From UBA4416 sp964543545 (GTDB lineage: Bacteria > Bacteroidota > Bacteroidia > B-17B0 > Aurantibacillaceae): 64,000 nt of DNA. Shown here in pieces: positions 8,866 through 16,879 of this stretch. Every line of letters begins with the position of its first letter. The stretch's first letter is position 1. The DNA lies in assembly GCA_964543545.1 (NCBI GenBank), contig CAZIYT010000003.1, forward strand, positions 186,001-250,000, given 5' to 3'. Made by a program: the position numbers and the translations under genes. The notes below the pieces were generated by a model. That model was not told the DNA's origin, ran no database searches, and saw only the letters and a program-made list of their open reading frames with translations.

Positions 8866-8895
8866 TTTGCAGATGAAAAAAATGTTGTAAATTTG
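8866..8895 (+). promoter_or_regulatory. Promoter of tRNA-Asp
   Basis: TTTG (8866-8869), 18 nt, TAAATTTG (8888-8895): a complete match to the Bacteroidota housekeeping consensus, 26 nt upstream of the tRNA. Confidence 0.85.
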
Positions 8896-8921
8896 CAATC
8901 CCAATTCGAAAGAATGGTGAT

Positions 8922-8995
8922 GGTTTGGTAGTTCAGCTGGTTAGAATGCCGCCCTGTCACGGCGGAGGTCGCGGGTTCGAGTCCCGTCCAGACCG
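8922..8995 (+). tRNA. tRNA-Asp (GTC)
   Basis: 74 nt without encoded CCA. Acceptor stem GGTTTGG/CCAGACC (one G-U), anticodon stem CCGCC/GGCGG around loop CTGTCAC with anticodon GTC, T stem-loop GCGGG-TTCGAGT-CCCGT, discriminator G. Confidence 0.97.
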
Positions 8996-8996
8996 C

Positions 8997-9030
8997 AAAG
9001 CCCTTGAAAAGAATCTTTTCAAGGGCTTTT
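8997..9030 (+). terminator. Terminator of tRNA-Asp
   Basis: 15-bp perfect stem (8997-9011 with 9015-9029), 3-nt loop, and a short T run, beginning 2 nt after the tRNA. Confidence 0.9.
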
Positions 9031-9107
9031 GCTTTTTAGCCTATTGTAGCCAACCATTTGATTTCTTTTCCGCGACAAGGCCGGCATCGCATTGTGGTAA
9101 TCAGAAA

Positions 9108-9563
9108 ATGAAAACAGATAGCATTTATACTTTACTGGACGAATGGAGGGATCATCTGAGCCAACATCAAAACGATCAGGCTCCAGTATTATTGGAGCAG
9201 GTCAGGATGAGATTTCCTTTATGCATGGGCCCGGAAATGGTTGCGTACCTTGAAAAGCACAACGAGGTGAAAAATATACTCCTCGTATCGTACCTGAACG
9301 ATTGCCGGTATATGCTTAATCTGCTTGCTTATGCAGAGCAGGACTTCATTTCCGAAGAATATATGAAATTGGTTCGGATAAGCACTGATTTATTCCATGT
9401 CGCCGCTCTCTTGCAGGACGAAGAGGGTTTTATCGGGTTTAAAGCGGCGCTCACGAAGGCATTGAAACAACACCGGGCTTTTCGTGCAGGTTTTCGCAAC
9501 CACTATTTTTCACTCTCCCATAAAAACAGGAATGCCTCGCTCGAACTCATCCTTAACTCCTGA
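9108..9563 (+). CDS. Unknown protein, first gene of a three-gene operon
   Basis: 151 residues from ATG 9108 (MKTDSIYTLLDEWRDHL). A longer frame running back through tRNA-Asp and its terminator is not credible. Mostly alpha-helical by appearance, soluble, no signal or membrane segment, with four cysteine-poor helices and a basic C-terminus (KQHRAFRAGFRNHYFSLSHK). I do not recognise a family. It lies 6 nt before the next gene, which itself overlaps the third by 4 nt, so the three proteins are probably made together. Confidence 0.7.
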   Translation: MKTDSIYTLLDEWRDHLSQHQNDQAPVLLEQVRMRFPLCMGPEMVAYLEKHNEVKNILLVSYLNDCRYMLNLLAYAEQDFISEEYMKLVRISTDLFHVAALLQDEEGFIGFKAALTKALKQHRAFRAGFRNHYFSLSHKNRNASLELILNS

Positions 9564-9569
9564 AATTTC

Positions 9570-9932
9570 ATGAAAGACAAAGCCTTGATTGACCAGATTG
9601 TGAACTTCGCACAAAAAGTACAAAGCAGCTTCATCGGCATGCATGTTCATATAGAACAGGAGCTCTCTACTGCCGGTGACAATTACGACCGTCACGTTTC
9701 GGCTTCTGCAAAGTTCGGATTTACGCTCACGGATTTTGCGATACGCTTCAGTGGGAATAAAATGATGTTCATGGGTGAACACGATCACTACGAGATCCAT
9801 GGCGATGCGATCACCGAATTGAAAGCGCTTGACGCTAACAGTTACCAGCTACTCGAAGTCCTGAGTGAGCGTATCTACAGGAGAAGTACCATCCGTTTTA
9901 TTCCCTTAACTTCAACTCCATTAAATCCATGA
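9570..9932 (+). CDS. Unknown protein, second gene of the operon
   Basis: 120 residues, soluble, no recognised domain. It contains several histidines (GMHVHIEQE, GEHDHYEIHGD) and an amphipathic strand pattern (FGFTLTDFAIRFSGNKMMFM). The stop codon TGA overlaps the ATG of the next gene (ATGA), a sign of translational coupling. Confidence 0.7.
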   Translation: MKDKALIDQIVNFAQKVQSSFIGMHVHIEQELSTAGDNYDRHVSASAKFGFTLTDFAIRFSGNKMMFMGEHDHYEIHGDAITELKALDANSYQLLEVLSERIYRRSTIRFIPLTSTPLNP

Positions 9933-10345
9933 TCCTGAAAGTACAGATCCACTCCTTAGATTGTGAGCTGGAAATAGAGTTGAAAAAACACCAGGATCTA
10001 TACAGGCTGCTCATCATCAGCTCCAAAAGCGATTTCAATAAAGATCCGGGGACGGTATGGCATGGAGAAAGTGATAACCAGGAACTTGTGGAAGCCCTAA
10101 GCCACCTGGCCACCCAGTGCTACCGCTCTCCTCATAAGCCGGCACACATTGCCATCCTCGATGGCATGCATGTGAGCCTTCATTATCTGCATGAAGAAAC
10201 AGCGTTCACGCTCAGCATCAAAACATTTGAAGAAGGCTCAACCGAGGCTCTGCTGCTTCGCTCCCTGCTTGCATATTGCAAACAGCTGCTTCATGACGAT
10301 ACCTTCGACCGCTATGCCGCTTCCGTGGAAAGTTATCTGGGATAA
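9929..10345 (+). CDS. Unknown protein, third gene of the operon
   Basis: 138 residues, soluble. Begins with strands (MILKVQIHSLDCELEIEL) and ends with helices (LLLRSLLAYCKQLLHDDTFDRYAASVESYLG). No family recognised. The middle motif GMHVSLHYLHEETAFTL resembles GMHVHIEQEL of the preceding protein only loosely. Ends 17 nt from the convergent membrane protein gene with no clear terminator between. Confidence 0.7.
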   Translation: MILKVQIHSLDCELEIELKKHQDLYRLLIISSKSDFNKDPGTVWHGESDNQELVEALSHLATQCYRSPHKPAHIAILDGMHVSLHYLHEETAFTLSIKTFEEGSTEALLLRSLLAYCKQLLHDDTFDRYAASVESYLG

Positions 10346-10362
10346 GATGATCTCTGCAAGAC

Positions 10363-11172
10363 TTATTTCTTGTCAGCCTCTTTATTACCCGCTTTGATCG
10401 TCCTCCCTGTAGCCAACACATGTCTGGCCTGCTCCAGGGTACTCGGATCGCCATCATTGGTGAGCATAAAACCACCTTTGACCAGCCAGGAGATCCCGAA
10501 AGGCACCAGGGCAGACACTTCCAGCCAATAAGTCGATTTGGCAGGAACCTTTATAGCGGTAAAGGCATCGAGGATAGCAAGAACACCTACGGTAAGAATA
10601 CTCAAAAAAGTGATCATGCCCGACCAGGTATACACCCGGTTTCTCCATACTTTCCATTTATTTTTTTTCCAGTGCGGATCGTTGGTACGCGTAAAAATGC
10701 AAATGCTCATATAAGAAAAAATGAGCAGCATGGCTGCTGCCGAAAAATAGTGAATACCAGCCCTGAGACCGGAATCCTCGTAACAAAAGAGGGCACAGGA
10801 ATCGCTGCTGTTCTCATTGGTGGGAATGGTTGCCACGCAAATGGCAAAGATGCCCGAAATGGAGGTCAGCGTGCCGTCGTAGCCCGGTTTGATGAGCCGG
10901 CAGATGCGCCAGCTGCAGGTAGAATGCGGTGTGCTTGCCGGATCGGGAGTAGGATAAAAGATAAGCACAAGACCAAGGCCCCAGAGGATCCCAATGAACC
11001 AGGGAGCTGACATCGTGTAATAATAGTGACTGATGGAATCCTGCAAATAGTGGGTTTTCCCGAAGATGTATTGGTGAAGCACGATGACGGAAGGAAGCGC
11101 CAGGCCAAGAAGGCCGATACAATGCCTGAGGCTTTTGAATTTAATATCGGCGATGTTGTCTTTAGTTGCCAT
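10363..11172 (-). CDS. Six- to seven-helix membrane protein with SISHYYYT motif
   Basis: 269 residues with about seven hydrophobic segments (near 18-35, 55-75, 105-122, 143-162, 185-205, 220-240). The pattern DSISHYYYT after the first helix and GYDGTLTSISGIFAICVATIPT later resemble a widespread bacterial membrane family (DUF998-like) whose members share SISxYY and a helix ending in FPT; function unknown. Convergent with the three-gene operon, so not part of it. Confidence 0.6.
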   Translation of the reverse strand: MATKDNIADIKFKSLRHCIGLLGLALPSVIVLHQYIFGKTHYLQDSISHYYYTMSAPWFIGILWGLGLVLIFYPTPDPASTPHSTCSWRICRLIKPGYDGTLTSISGIFAICVATIPTNENSSDSCALFCYEDSGLRAGIHYFSAAAMLLIFSYMSICIFTRTNDPHWKKNKWKVWRNRVYTWSGMITFLSILTVGVLAILDAFTAIKVPAKSTYWLEVSALVPFGISWLVKGGFMLTNDGDPSTLEQARHVLATGRTIKAGNKEADKK

Positions 11173-11524
11173 GATGAATGGGTTTTAGGGAGTTATTTAT
11201 GTTAGGGTTGCTTTTTTAAAAGTAAAATATGCACATATAGGCTATACAATAATACAGCTTAACAGGTGTTTTTGTAAGGGGCTTTTTCCGGGGGAGGAAA
11301 GAGGATAAACAACGTATTTTTTGAAGATTTAGTGTGCTGATTGAACAACATCATCAGAAACCACATAGTCACATAGAAACAGAGGTAACAGAAAAGAAAT
11401 CATAGCAGGCACTGATGTAAGCGACAACAGATCAACTACATTATTGAGAAAACAGGGCGGTAAACCGTACTGTTTTATTATAGGGATCTGAGTAGTTTTA
11501 ATGCCGGCATTTATGTATTAGACC
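11173..11524. other. 352-bp divergent gap without genes
   Basis: No credible reading frame. It carries the phrase AACCACATAGTCACATAGAA (near 11351), a variant of which lies inverted near 36650-36680. No full promoter consensus was seen for either flanking gene. Confidence 0.5.
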
Positions 11525-11911
11525 ATGGAAGAAATTGACCTTTTAATTACCAGGCGTCCACGCGCGTATAGCCGGCTTGGCTTCCAGCGATTTCTGCTCT
11601 GGACTTTTTTAGTATTAGGAATCATCCTGTTTTTCAATACGGCTTACATCATCGCCAGCGGTATAGTACATTACCTCTTCATTGATGAAGCCAGTCGTGA
11701 AATCGCAGTCAGGTATCAGTTAAACCAGCGAGATGTGGAAGAAATTCTCATAAAGTATTTTGATCCTCTGAAATATAAATCCATTTTATACAGCTTTTTT
11801 CTTTCGCTTTCCTTCTTTATACTGGCACGCTATTCTCAGAAAGTGATCAACAGAAATAACTACATTCTGCTGCTGGAAAGGGAATGGCTTAAACGGAAAG
11901 CACGGGTATAA
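11525..11911 (+). CDS. Small membrane protein, two helices, unknown
   Basis: 128 residues. Two hydrophobic helices (about 22-45 and 88-105) flank a charged 40-residue segment (FIDEASREIAVRYQLNQRDVEEILIKYFDPLKYKS); the N- and C-termini are basic and thus probably cytosolic. No family recognised. ATG at 11525 is the only good start. Next gene follows after 95 nt with its own promoter. Confidence 0.65.
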   Translation: MEEIDLLITRRPRAYSRLGFQRFLLWTFLVLGIILFFNTAYIIASGIVHYLFIDEASREIAVRYQLNQRDVEEILIKYFDPLKYKSILYSFFLSLSFFILARYSQKVINRNNYILLLEREWLKRKARV

Positions 11912-11957
11912 AATCAGTTACCGGGAAAAATCACGAGGCCTTAAGGGAAAAAGCACC

Positions 11958-11988
11958 TTTTCAATGCCAGGTAAGGGATTTAATTTTG
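11958..11988 (+). promoter_or_regulatory. Promoter of the 12007 gene
   Basis: TTTT (11958-11961, one mismatch to TTTG), 19 nt, TAATTTTG (11981-11988), a perfect -7 element, 18 nt before the ATG. Confidence 0.5.
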
Positions 11989-12006
11989 TCCTAAAATCTT
12001 AACGCT

Positions 12007-12279
12007 ATGAAAAAATTACTCTTAACATGCGGCCTCCTTTGTGCCGTAGGATTATTCAATGAATCCAAAGCTCAGACCGGTGCGACATCGGCTAAAAATG
12101 AAACTAAAGACGGCAAACAATGCTCATCCGTAGGATATGGCAAGGACAAACAAACAGCCGAAAAAAACCGTGAAACAGCTGCCGACAAAGCTAAAACAGA
12201 AGGGCATAGCTCGTTTAGCGGTAAAGACGGAGGTGGCGCAGCAGGCTGCAAGGATGTAAAAGATAAGCCGAAACCCTGA
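12007..12279 (+). CDS. Small secreted Lys/Gly-rich protein
   Basis: 90 residues: signal peptide (MKKLLLTCGLLCAVGLFNESKAQ) followed by a low-complexity charged chain with the phrases GYGKDKQTAEKNRETAADKAK and SSFSGKDGGGAAGCKDVKDK. Two cysteines in the mature part could pair. No family recognised; its own promoter and terminator show a monocistronic unit. Confidence 0.65.
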   Translation: MKKLLLTCGLLCAVGLFNESKAQTGATSAKNETKDGKQCSSVGYGKDKQTAEKNRETAADKAKTEGHSSFSGKDGGGAAGCKDVKDKPKP

Positions 12280-12337
12280 TCCTGTAAAAAAGGAAATTTA
12301 AGCTGTTTCTGTTTTTAAGTAACTGAAAATTAAAAAA

Positions 12338-12362
12338 CCCATCAGTTGACACTGATGGGCTT
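12338..12362. terminator. Bidirectional terminator
   Basis: 9-bp stem (12338-12346 with 12351-12359), 4-nt loop, A run on the left and T-rich right side, so it can serve both the 12007 gene (plus) and tRNA-fMet (minus). Confidence 0.75.
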
Positions 12363-12368
12363 TCTTAG

Positions 12369-12440
<72 letters not shown>

Positions 12441-12511
12441 ATATGTGCTATAAATACCGAAGTATTTAAGGGTAATTTGAAATCTAAAAAAGAACTGTTT
12501 TTTAACGGTGG

Positions 12512-12542
12512 CAAAGATACAGCTAATTATGGATATTGCAAA
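12512..12542 (-). promoter_or_regulatory. Promoter of tRNA-fMet
   Basis: On the minus strand: TTTG (12542-12539), 19 nt, TATCTTTG (12519-12512), a full consensus match, about 70 nt upstream of the tRNA. The remaining gap to 12700 shows nothing else clear. Confidence 0.8.
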
Positions 12543-12700
12543 TAAATTTTCAATTTAAATGAAATTTCCGCTGTTTGAAGGGTTTTCAGGGCACATGACG
12601 AAACCGTGATTTCAGACAAATCACTTTTCAGGGGTCTGTTATTCTGTAAATAATTAAAAGAAATTCCCGAAGTAAAGTTTACTTTTACATCAGGATACCC

Positions 12701-13279
12701 ATGATGATGAGCCCATTGCGATCTGTGTTACTTCTCCGCTTAGCGTTAATCTGCTCGCTGCTCTTTTGGGAGTCTTCCCTCGTTGCTCAAACGATCAAAC
12801 CCTATTACGGCCCGTTCCCGACTCCACCTGTAAATGCAAAAAGCCTGTTTTACCTGCAACGCACCATCGATCGTAATACACTCGTTTACGAAATTAATCA
12901 TAATGCCGACGGAAGCCTCAACCGTAAAAAACCTGTAAAAATTTATTGGATAGACTATGAAAACGGTGCAACGATCAGCCAGCTTACTTACGCCCAGAAC
13001 AAATTCGCTTATGGCATCAAAGTTCTCGATATCGGAAAAAAAGATCCGGTTTTTAAACTAAACCTGGTCTCTTACCAAAAGATAGACCTCTACTTAAAGG
13101 CTTCCGATAAGGGGAGTTATGCGATCCATGTGATTCTGAACGGAAAGCCCTGCCTTCTGCACCGGGTGTTGGTTAATATCACCGGCGGAACGAATCTGAA
13201 CCCTGACGTGTCATCTATTGAATTAACGGGCAAAGAGTTGGCCACAGGAGAACAGGTCATCGAAAAATTCAAGCCCTGA
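12701..13279 (+). CDS. DUF4833 secreted protein
   Basis: 192 residues with a signal peptide (about 1-29, ending SSLVAQ). The mature part has the DUF4833 pattern: LFYLQRTIDRNTLVYEIN, then LNRKKPVKIYWIDYE, then QNKFAYGIKV. Function is unknown; the family is largely from Bacteroidota and likely periplasmic. Three ATG codons in a row at 12701 leave the exact start open by up to two residues. Confidence 0.8.
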   Translation: MMMSPLRSVLLLRLALICSLLFWESSLVAQTIKPYYGPFPTPPVNAKSLFYLQRTIDRNTLVYEINHNADGSLNRKKPVKIYWIDYENGATISQLTYAQNKFAYGIKVLDIGKKDPVFKLNLVSYQKIDLYLKASDKGSYAIHVILNGKPCLLHRVLVNITGGTNLNPDVSSIELTGKELATGEQVIEKFKP

Positions 13280-13365
13280 TAGCTAAATGTAGAAAAAATT
13301 GCCGCAAATTCCGGCACCTGGTTTACTGTGAAACTAACACAGGTATAAACTTAATGACTCTACAT

Positions 13366-13677
13366 ATGAAAAAGCCAGATAAAGAAAAGGAAAGCTTCCC
13401 CGGCTATCCGCATTATTCGCAAAACGAAGACATTTACAAAGCCGATAAAGAGGAAACTGAGATAGACCCCGAAAACCCCGCTAAACACAAGCCTCAGGCC
13501 GACAATGGCGATCTTGTTCCCGAACTGGACTTTGAGGAAACCCATATGGGTGAAGACCTGGATGTGCCCGGCTCCGAGCTCGACGACGAGCAGGAAGACA
13601 TTGGCAGCGAAGACGAAGAAAATAACTTCTACAGTTTAGGTGGCGATAATCACCAAAAGGATGAGCATGGGGTGTAA
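13366..13677 (+). CDS. Small acidic protein, unknown
   Basis: 103 residues from ATG 13366 (an ATG four codons earlier, at 13354, is possible). Very acidic, with no hydrophobic core, probably largely disordered. The N-terminal FPGYPHYSQNEDIYKADKEE motif recurs, as I recall, in small conserved proteins of this phylum, without known function. Convergent with the nuclease-like gene, 7 nt apart. Confidence 0.65.
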   Translation: MKKPDKEKESFPGYPHYSQNEDIYKADKEETEIDPENPAKHKPQADNGDLVPELDFEETHMGEDLDVPGSELDDEQEDIGSEDEENNFYSLGGDNHQKDEHGV

Positions 13678-13684
13678 TACCCGA

Positions 13685-14773
13685 TCAAACAACCTCCTTC
13701 GCCTTATCGTAATGATCGACTGTAGACATCAAGGCTGCTTCATGTTTGAAAATATCATCCAGTACAGAAATCTCATGTTTCATTTCTTTCTTGCTTTCAT
13801 CAAACGTGACCAGGTATTTCTTTATTCCGTCCAAATATAGGCGGCAGATTGGCTTACGGTTATTGTCATCCAATAAAATGGCAAAATATGATTGCGCATC
13901 TCTATACGTAATACGCTGAGCACTGATCTTCTGACGCAGGATCGTTTTCACAATCAAAAAGCCTTCCATTTCCTCTGGAGTTGTTACAACCTTGCTTTCA
14001 TCCGCCTTTTGTTGATCTGTAGCGGCCTGGATCGCTTCCTGTTCCTTGATTGCCTCATCTTCTTTGGTAAGGGCTGTTTTCAGGCGCTCTGTGATCAGGT
14101 CGCTGGTGTTTTGTTGGATAGACTTTTTAATCAGGTTGGTAAATTGCTCCAATACCTTTTCAGTAACCTTTCCCGGGTACACCTGCCTGGCAAAATGCTT
14201 CACAAAATCGGCACTCGGGTTAGCGAACTCCATTGTTAACAGTGCTCTCAGCTCATTAGTGTACTTCAATTCGCTGGCCGTGTTTACGATATTGTCAAAA
14301 TCATAGTAGGCTTTATGGAACTTTTTCAACTCTTCTATCTGATTATCCCTGATGTCGGTGATATTAAAGACAAAAAAAGGTTTTTCATCCATTTTATTTG
14401 TCTCTACGAGATCTGTATAAAAACGATACTCGATACCATTGGTCAGAATCGAGAACTTAGCTTTGGTTGTATGAAAATAGCGGAATAATTGGGAAGCATT
14501 GTTCACGTTCAGCGGAGCGGCATGATGCTTACATTCTATCAGGATGATGGGTAGGCCGTTTTGCATGATGGCATAGTCGATTTTTTCGCCTTGCTTCATA
14601 CCGATATCTGCTACCAGTTCGGGAGTTACCTCCAAAGGATTAAATACGTCATAACCAAGTTCTCTTATGAAAGGCATAATAAATGCATTTTTAGTGGCCT
14701 CCTCCGTATTTACCTGGTCTCTTAACTTGGTTACGCGGTCGCCCAGCTGTTTGATCTGATCTTTGAAATCCAT
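13685..14773 (-). CDS. Orphan PD-(D/E)XK protein, type I restriction HsdR_N-like
   Basis: 362 residues. The N-terminal about 150 residues match the HsdR N-terminal nuclease domain: Glu24/Glu25 in the first helix, EKIDYAI (Asp66) and ILIECK (Glu80, Lys82) form a complete PD-(D/E)XK site. No helicase motor, and no hsdM or hsdS gene lies near. A charged coiled segment (about 225-270) leads to a C-terminal domain (about 280-350) with YFAILLDDNNRKPICRLYLDG, seen in the same solitary family. It may be a stand-alone DNase, perhaps in defence, but activity is not shown. Confidence 0.8.
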   Translation of the reverse strand: MDFKDQIKQLGDRVTKLRDQVNTEEATKNAFIMPFIRELGYDVFNPLEVTPELVADIGMKQGEKIDYAIMQNGLPIILIECKHHAAPLNVNNASQLFRYFHTTKAKFSILTNGIEYRFYTDLVETNKMDEKPFFVFNITDIRDNQIEELKKFHKAYYDFDNIVNTASELKYTNELRALLTMEFANPSADFVKHFARQVYPGKVTEKVLEQFTNLIKKSIQQNTSDLITERLKTALTKEDEAIKEQEAIQAATDQQKADESKVVTTPEEMEGFLIVKTILRQKISAQRITYRDAQSYFAILLDDNNRKPICRLYLDGIKKYLVTFDESKKEMKHEISVLDDIFKHEAALMSTVDHYDKAKEVV

Positions 14774-14806
14774 GTGTCTTTTATTTAAATAGGTTAATTA
14801 TTTTTT

Positions 14807-15025
14807 TCATCGACAAACCTTACACGCCCTCTTACCGTGTTTCTTTTCCGCCTCTTCCTTTGTTACGGTAATGACCTCATGCTTGCAGTGACCAAGCGCA
14901 TTACAGGATCTCGTTACATGATATACCTCGGAAGTTTTATTATCACAGATGTAAACGGCATCCGCTTCTGTCCTGAAAGACGAGGAGAGTGTGAGAATGA
15001 GAAGGGGGATGAGAAGGCGCTTCAT
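14807..15025 (-). CDS. Small secreted cysteine-rich protein
   Basis: 72 residues from ATG 15025, with a signal peptide (MKRLLIPLLILTLSSSFRTEADA). The mature part, YICDNKTSEVYHVTRSCNALGHCKHE...RACKVCR, has six cysteines and two histidines arranged as a small metal- or disulfide-bound fold. Short proteins with this YHxxxxCxxLxxC pattern are common in Bacteroidota; function unknown. It follows the lipoprotein gene by 5 nt. Confidence 0.65.
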   Translation of the reverse strand: MKRLLIPLLILTLSSSFRTEADAVYICDNKTSEVYHVTRSCNALGHCKHEVITVTKEEAEKKHGKRACKVCR

Positions 15026-15030
15026 TGAAA

Positions 15031-15537
15031 TCAATCTTTCAATTGGAGTGTTTGTTTTACTATATTATAATTATTCAAATCTAGATCCGGGTACTGTTTA
15101 AGAATGGCTGGAGGTATTATAACGACTTTAAACTTACTATTACTAATTCCATAATATTCATTTGGATCATCTCCTAGCCCTATTCCATTATAATCCCAGT
15201 TGACTTGTATTTTATTTATGGTAGAGGTATGTCCCATAAAATAATTTGTTGATGCTAGTTGTGTAAATGGCATAGCTATCCAATTATTGTCAACAGCGCT
15301 AAAATATACCTGAACAGAAGCTGTATTAATATTTTCAGATGTTAATTCTGGAACTGAAAGCTGTGTATAATATCTTGTGGAATTACTTGACCAGGATGTA
15401 ACAGAAAATATAGTTGAAGTCACATTAGAACTTCCATCTTTACCCGGCTCCCCATCCTTACCTTTCTTACAGCTGTTTAATAGTAGACCAATTGTTATCG
15501 TAATTACGACACTTAAAAGTTTGATTACTCTTCTCAT
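15031..15537 (-). CDS. Lipoprotein with short collagen-like GxxGxxG stretch
   Basis: 168 residues. Signal peptide with lipobox LLLNSC (Cys at residue 23), then KKGKDGEPGKDGSS, a brief Gly-x-y repeat, then a domain of about 130 residues rich in Ser, Thr, Asn and Tyr. Such lipoproteins are frequent in this phylum and probably outer-membrane anchored. Gene is AT-richer than most of the window. Five nt separate it from both neighbours, suggesting one operon of three. Confidence 0.65.
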   Translation of the reverse strand: MRRVIKLLSVVITITIGLLLNSCKKGKDGEPGKDGSSNVTSTIFSVTSWSSNSTRYYTQLSVPELTSENINTASVQVYFSAVDNNWIAMPFTQLASTNYFMGHTSTINKIQVNWDYNGIGLGDDPNEYYGISNSKFKVVIIPPAILKQYPDLDLNNYNIVKQTLQLKD

Positions 15538-15542
15538 ATTCT

Positions 15543-15830
15543 TTAATTTTGTTTTACCCCCTCAACAGGTGTAGTATTATACTCTATGTCCGTACTTCTT
15601 TTACCTTTATCATCCAGATGTTTTTTAATATAGTATCCTCCGATACTTAATATAAGAGCTATAATACCACCCAAAATTGTCCTTGTATACCAATTTGGAT
15701 CTTCTTTTTTCTTTTCAGGATTTGACCTAGGATGTTCAACATTAACATTCACATTTACATTGTTAGTGTTATTATTGGTGTTATTGTTTCGATTGTTCGA
15801 AGAGGTTTCAGGTGTAGTTTTTTTTGCCAT
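15543..15830 (-). CDS. Asn-rich single-pass membrane protein
   Basis: 95 residues. Residues 10-33 are almost only Asn, Thr and Val (NNRNNNTNNNTNNVNVNVNV), then a charged linker, one membrane helix (about 51-66) and a basic tail. No family recognised. First gene of the AT-rich three-gene set. Upstream (15831-16116) there is no gene; a weak hairpin around CACCTAAACAGGTAGGTG lies near 15992. Confidence 0.55.
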   Translation of the reverse strand: MAKKTTPETSSNNRNNNTNNNTNNVNVNVNVEHPRSNPEKKKEDPNWYTRTILGGIIALILSIGGYYIKKHLDDKGKRSTDIEYNTTPVEGVKQN

Positions 15831-16116
15831 AAAAACGGTTATAATTTAAAAATCAGAGGGGGCAAGAATTTCTGATAAATCTAGCACAATTAACCGGCCA
15901 TCCTGAGCCTCTTATTATTGGGGAGAAAATAAGAAAATGTATAAATCACTGTAAATAAATTAATTGAAAGACAAGCGCTAAGCAAAAACCACCTAAACAG
16001 GTAGGTGATATTAAGCGTTTATATAGGTAGCTTTGCTCATATAGTTTATCACTCATTCAAAGTAAAGAACAGCAAAAATCCTATATTTATAGTCCTAACT
16101 CCCCAATTAGCAAATT

Positions 16117-16767
16117 ATGAAACCTATCAGGCTCATGTTGGCCGAAGATCATCAGCTGGTACGTATGGCATTCGCCCTGATGCTGGATGAGCAACCCGGT
16201 CTGAAGATAATTGGCCATGCAGGCAATGGTAAAGAACTCCTGGAATTGATGAAAGTTGATACGCCCGATATCGTACTTCTCGACATCGACATGCCTATCA
16301 TGAGTGGAAGACAATGCCTTGGTCTTATCAGGTCGAGGTATCCGTACATAAAAGTGATCATACTCAGCCTGCACAAAGATCCCGCGCTAATGAATGAGTT
16401 CATGGCAAACGGTGCTTCAGCTTATTTACATAAAGATGCAGATATGGAAGAACTGCTGGATGCTATCCGTTCTGTGCACCGGGAAGGCGTTTATTTTAAT
16501 CAAGAGCTCTCCAAAGCTCTACTCAATGGTTTGAGAAAAGAGAAAAAAAGCAATCCGTTTTATGATGAACCGGCTTTAAGCACAAAGGAAATGGCTATAT
16601 TGAAAGAGTTATGCGATGGCAGAACTAACCAGGAGATCGCGGATAGACTTCATATTTCTATTAATACCGTTGGCTTCCACCGAAACAACATTTACTCTAA
16701 GACCAGATCGCATAATATTGCAGAGCTGATGAAATACAGTATCCGCAATGGATTGATCAGCGTTTAA
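16117..16767 (+). CDS. Response regulator, NarL/FixJ (LuxR HTH) type
   Basis: 216 residues. Receiver domain (about 1-125) with the acidic pair ED (10-11), phospho-acceptor Asp in VLLDIDMP (about 56) and the Lys of HKDADM. LuxR-type HTH (about 150-210) with LSTKEMAILKELCDGRTNQEIADRLHIS. It should bind DNA when phosphorylated. No histidine kinase is nearby, so the partner is elsewhere. The next gene is convergent. Confidence 0.92.
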   Translation: MKPIRLMLAEDHQLVRMAFALMLDEQPGLKIIGHAGNGKELLELMKVDTPDIVLLDIDMPIMSGRQCLGLIRSRYPYIKVIILSLHKDPALMNEFMANGASAYLHKDADMEELLDAIRSVHREGVYFNQELSKALLNGLRKEKKSNPFYDEPALSTKEMAILKELCDGRTNQEIADRLHISINTVGFHRNNIYSKTRSHNIAELMKYSIRNGLISV

Positions 16768-16879
16768 GTCACTCTACAGAGATTCACAATCATCAACACC
16801 CACCAGAGCAGGGTATTCAGTAGAACCATAGCCACACAAAAACAGGAGGAAGATCTGTTTCCGGAATTTTATCATGGTA

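Noticed and set aside
8925..9107. N-terminal extension of the 9108 gene
   Set aside because: It would translate tRNA-Asp and its terminator; the ATG at 9108 is the sensible start.
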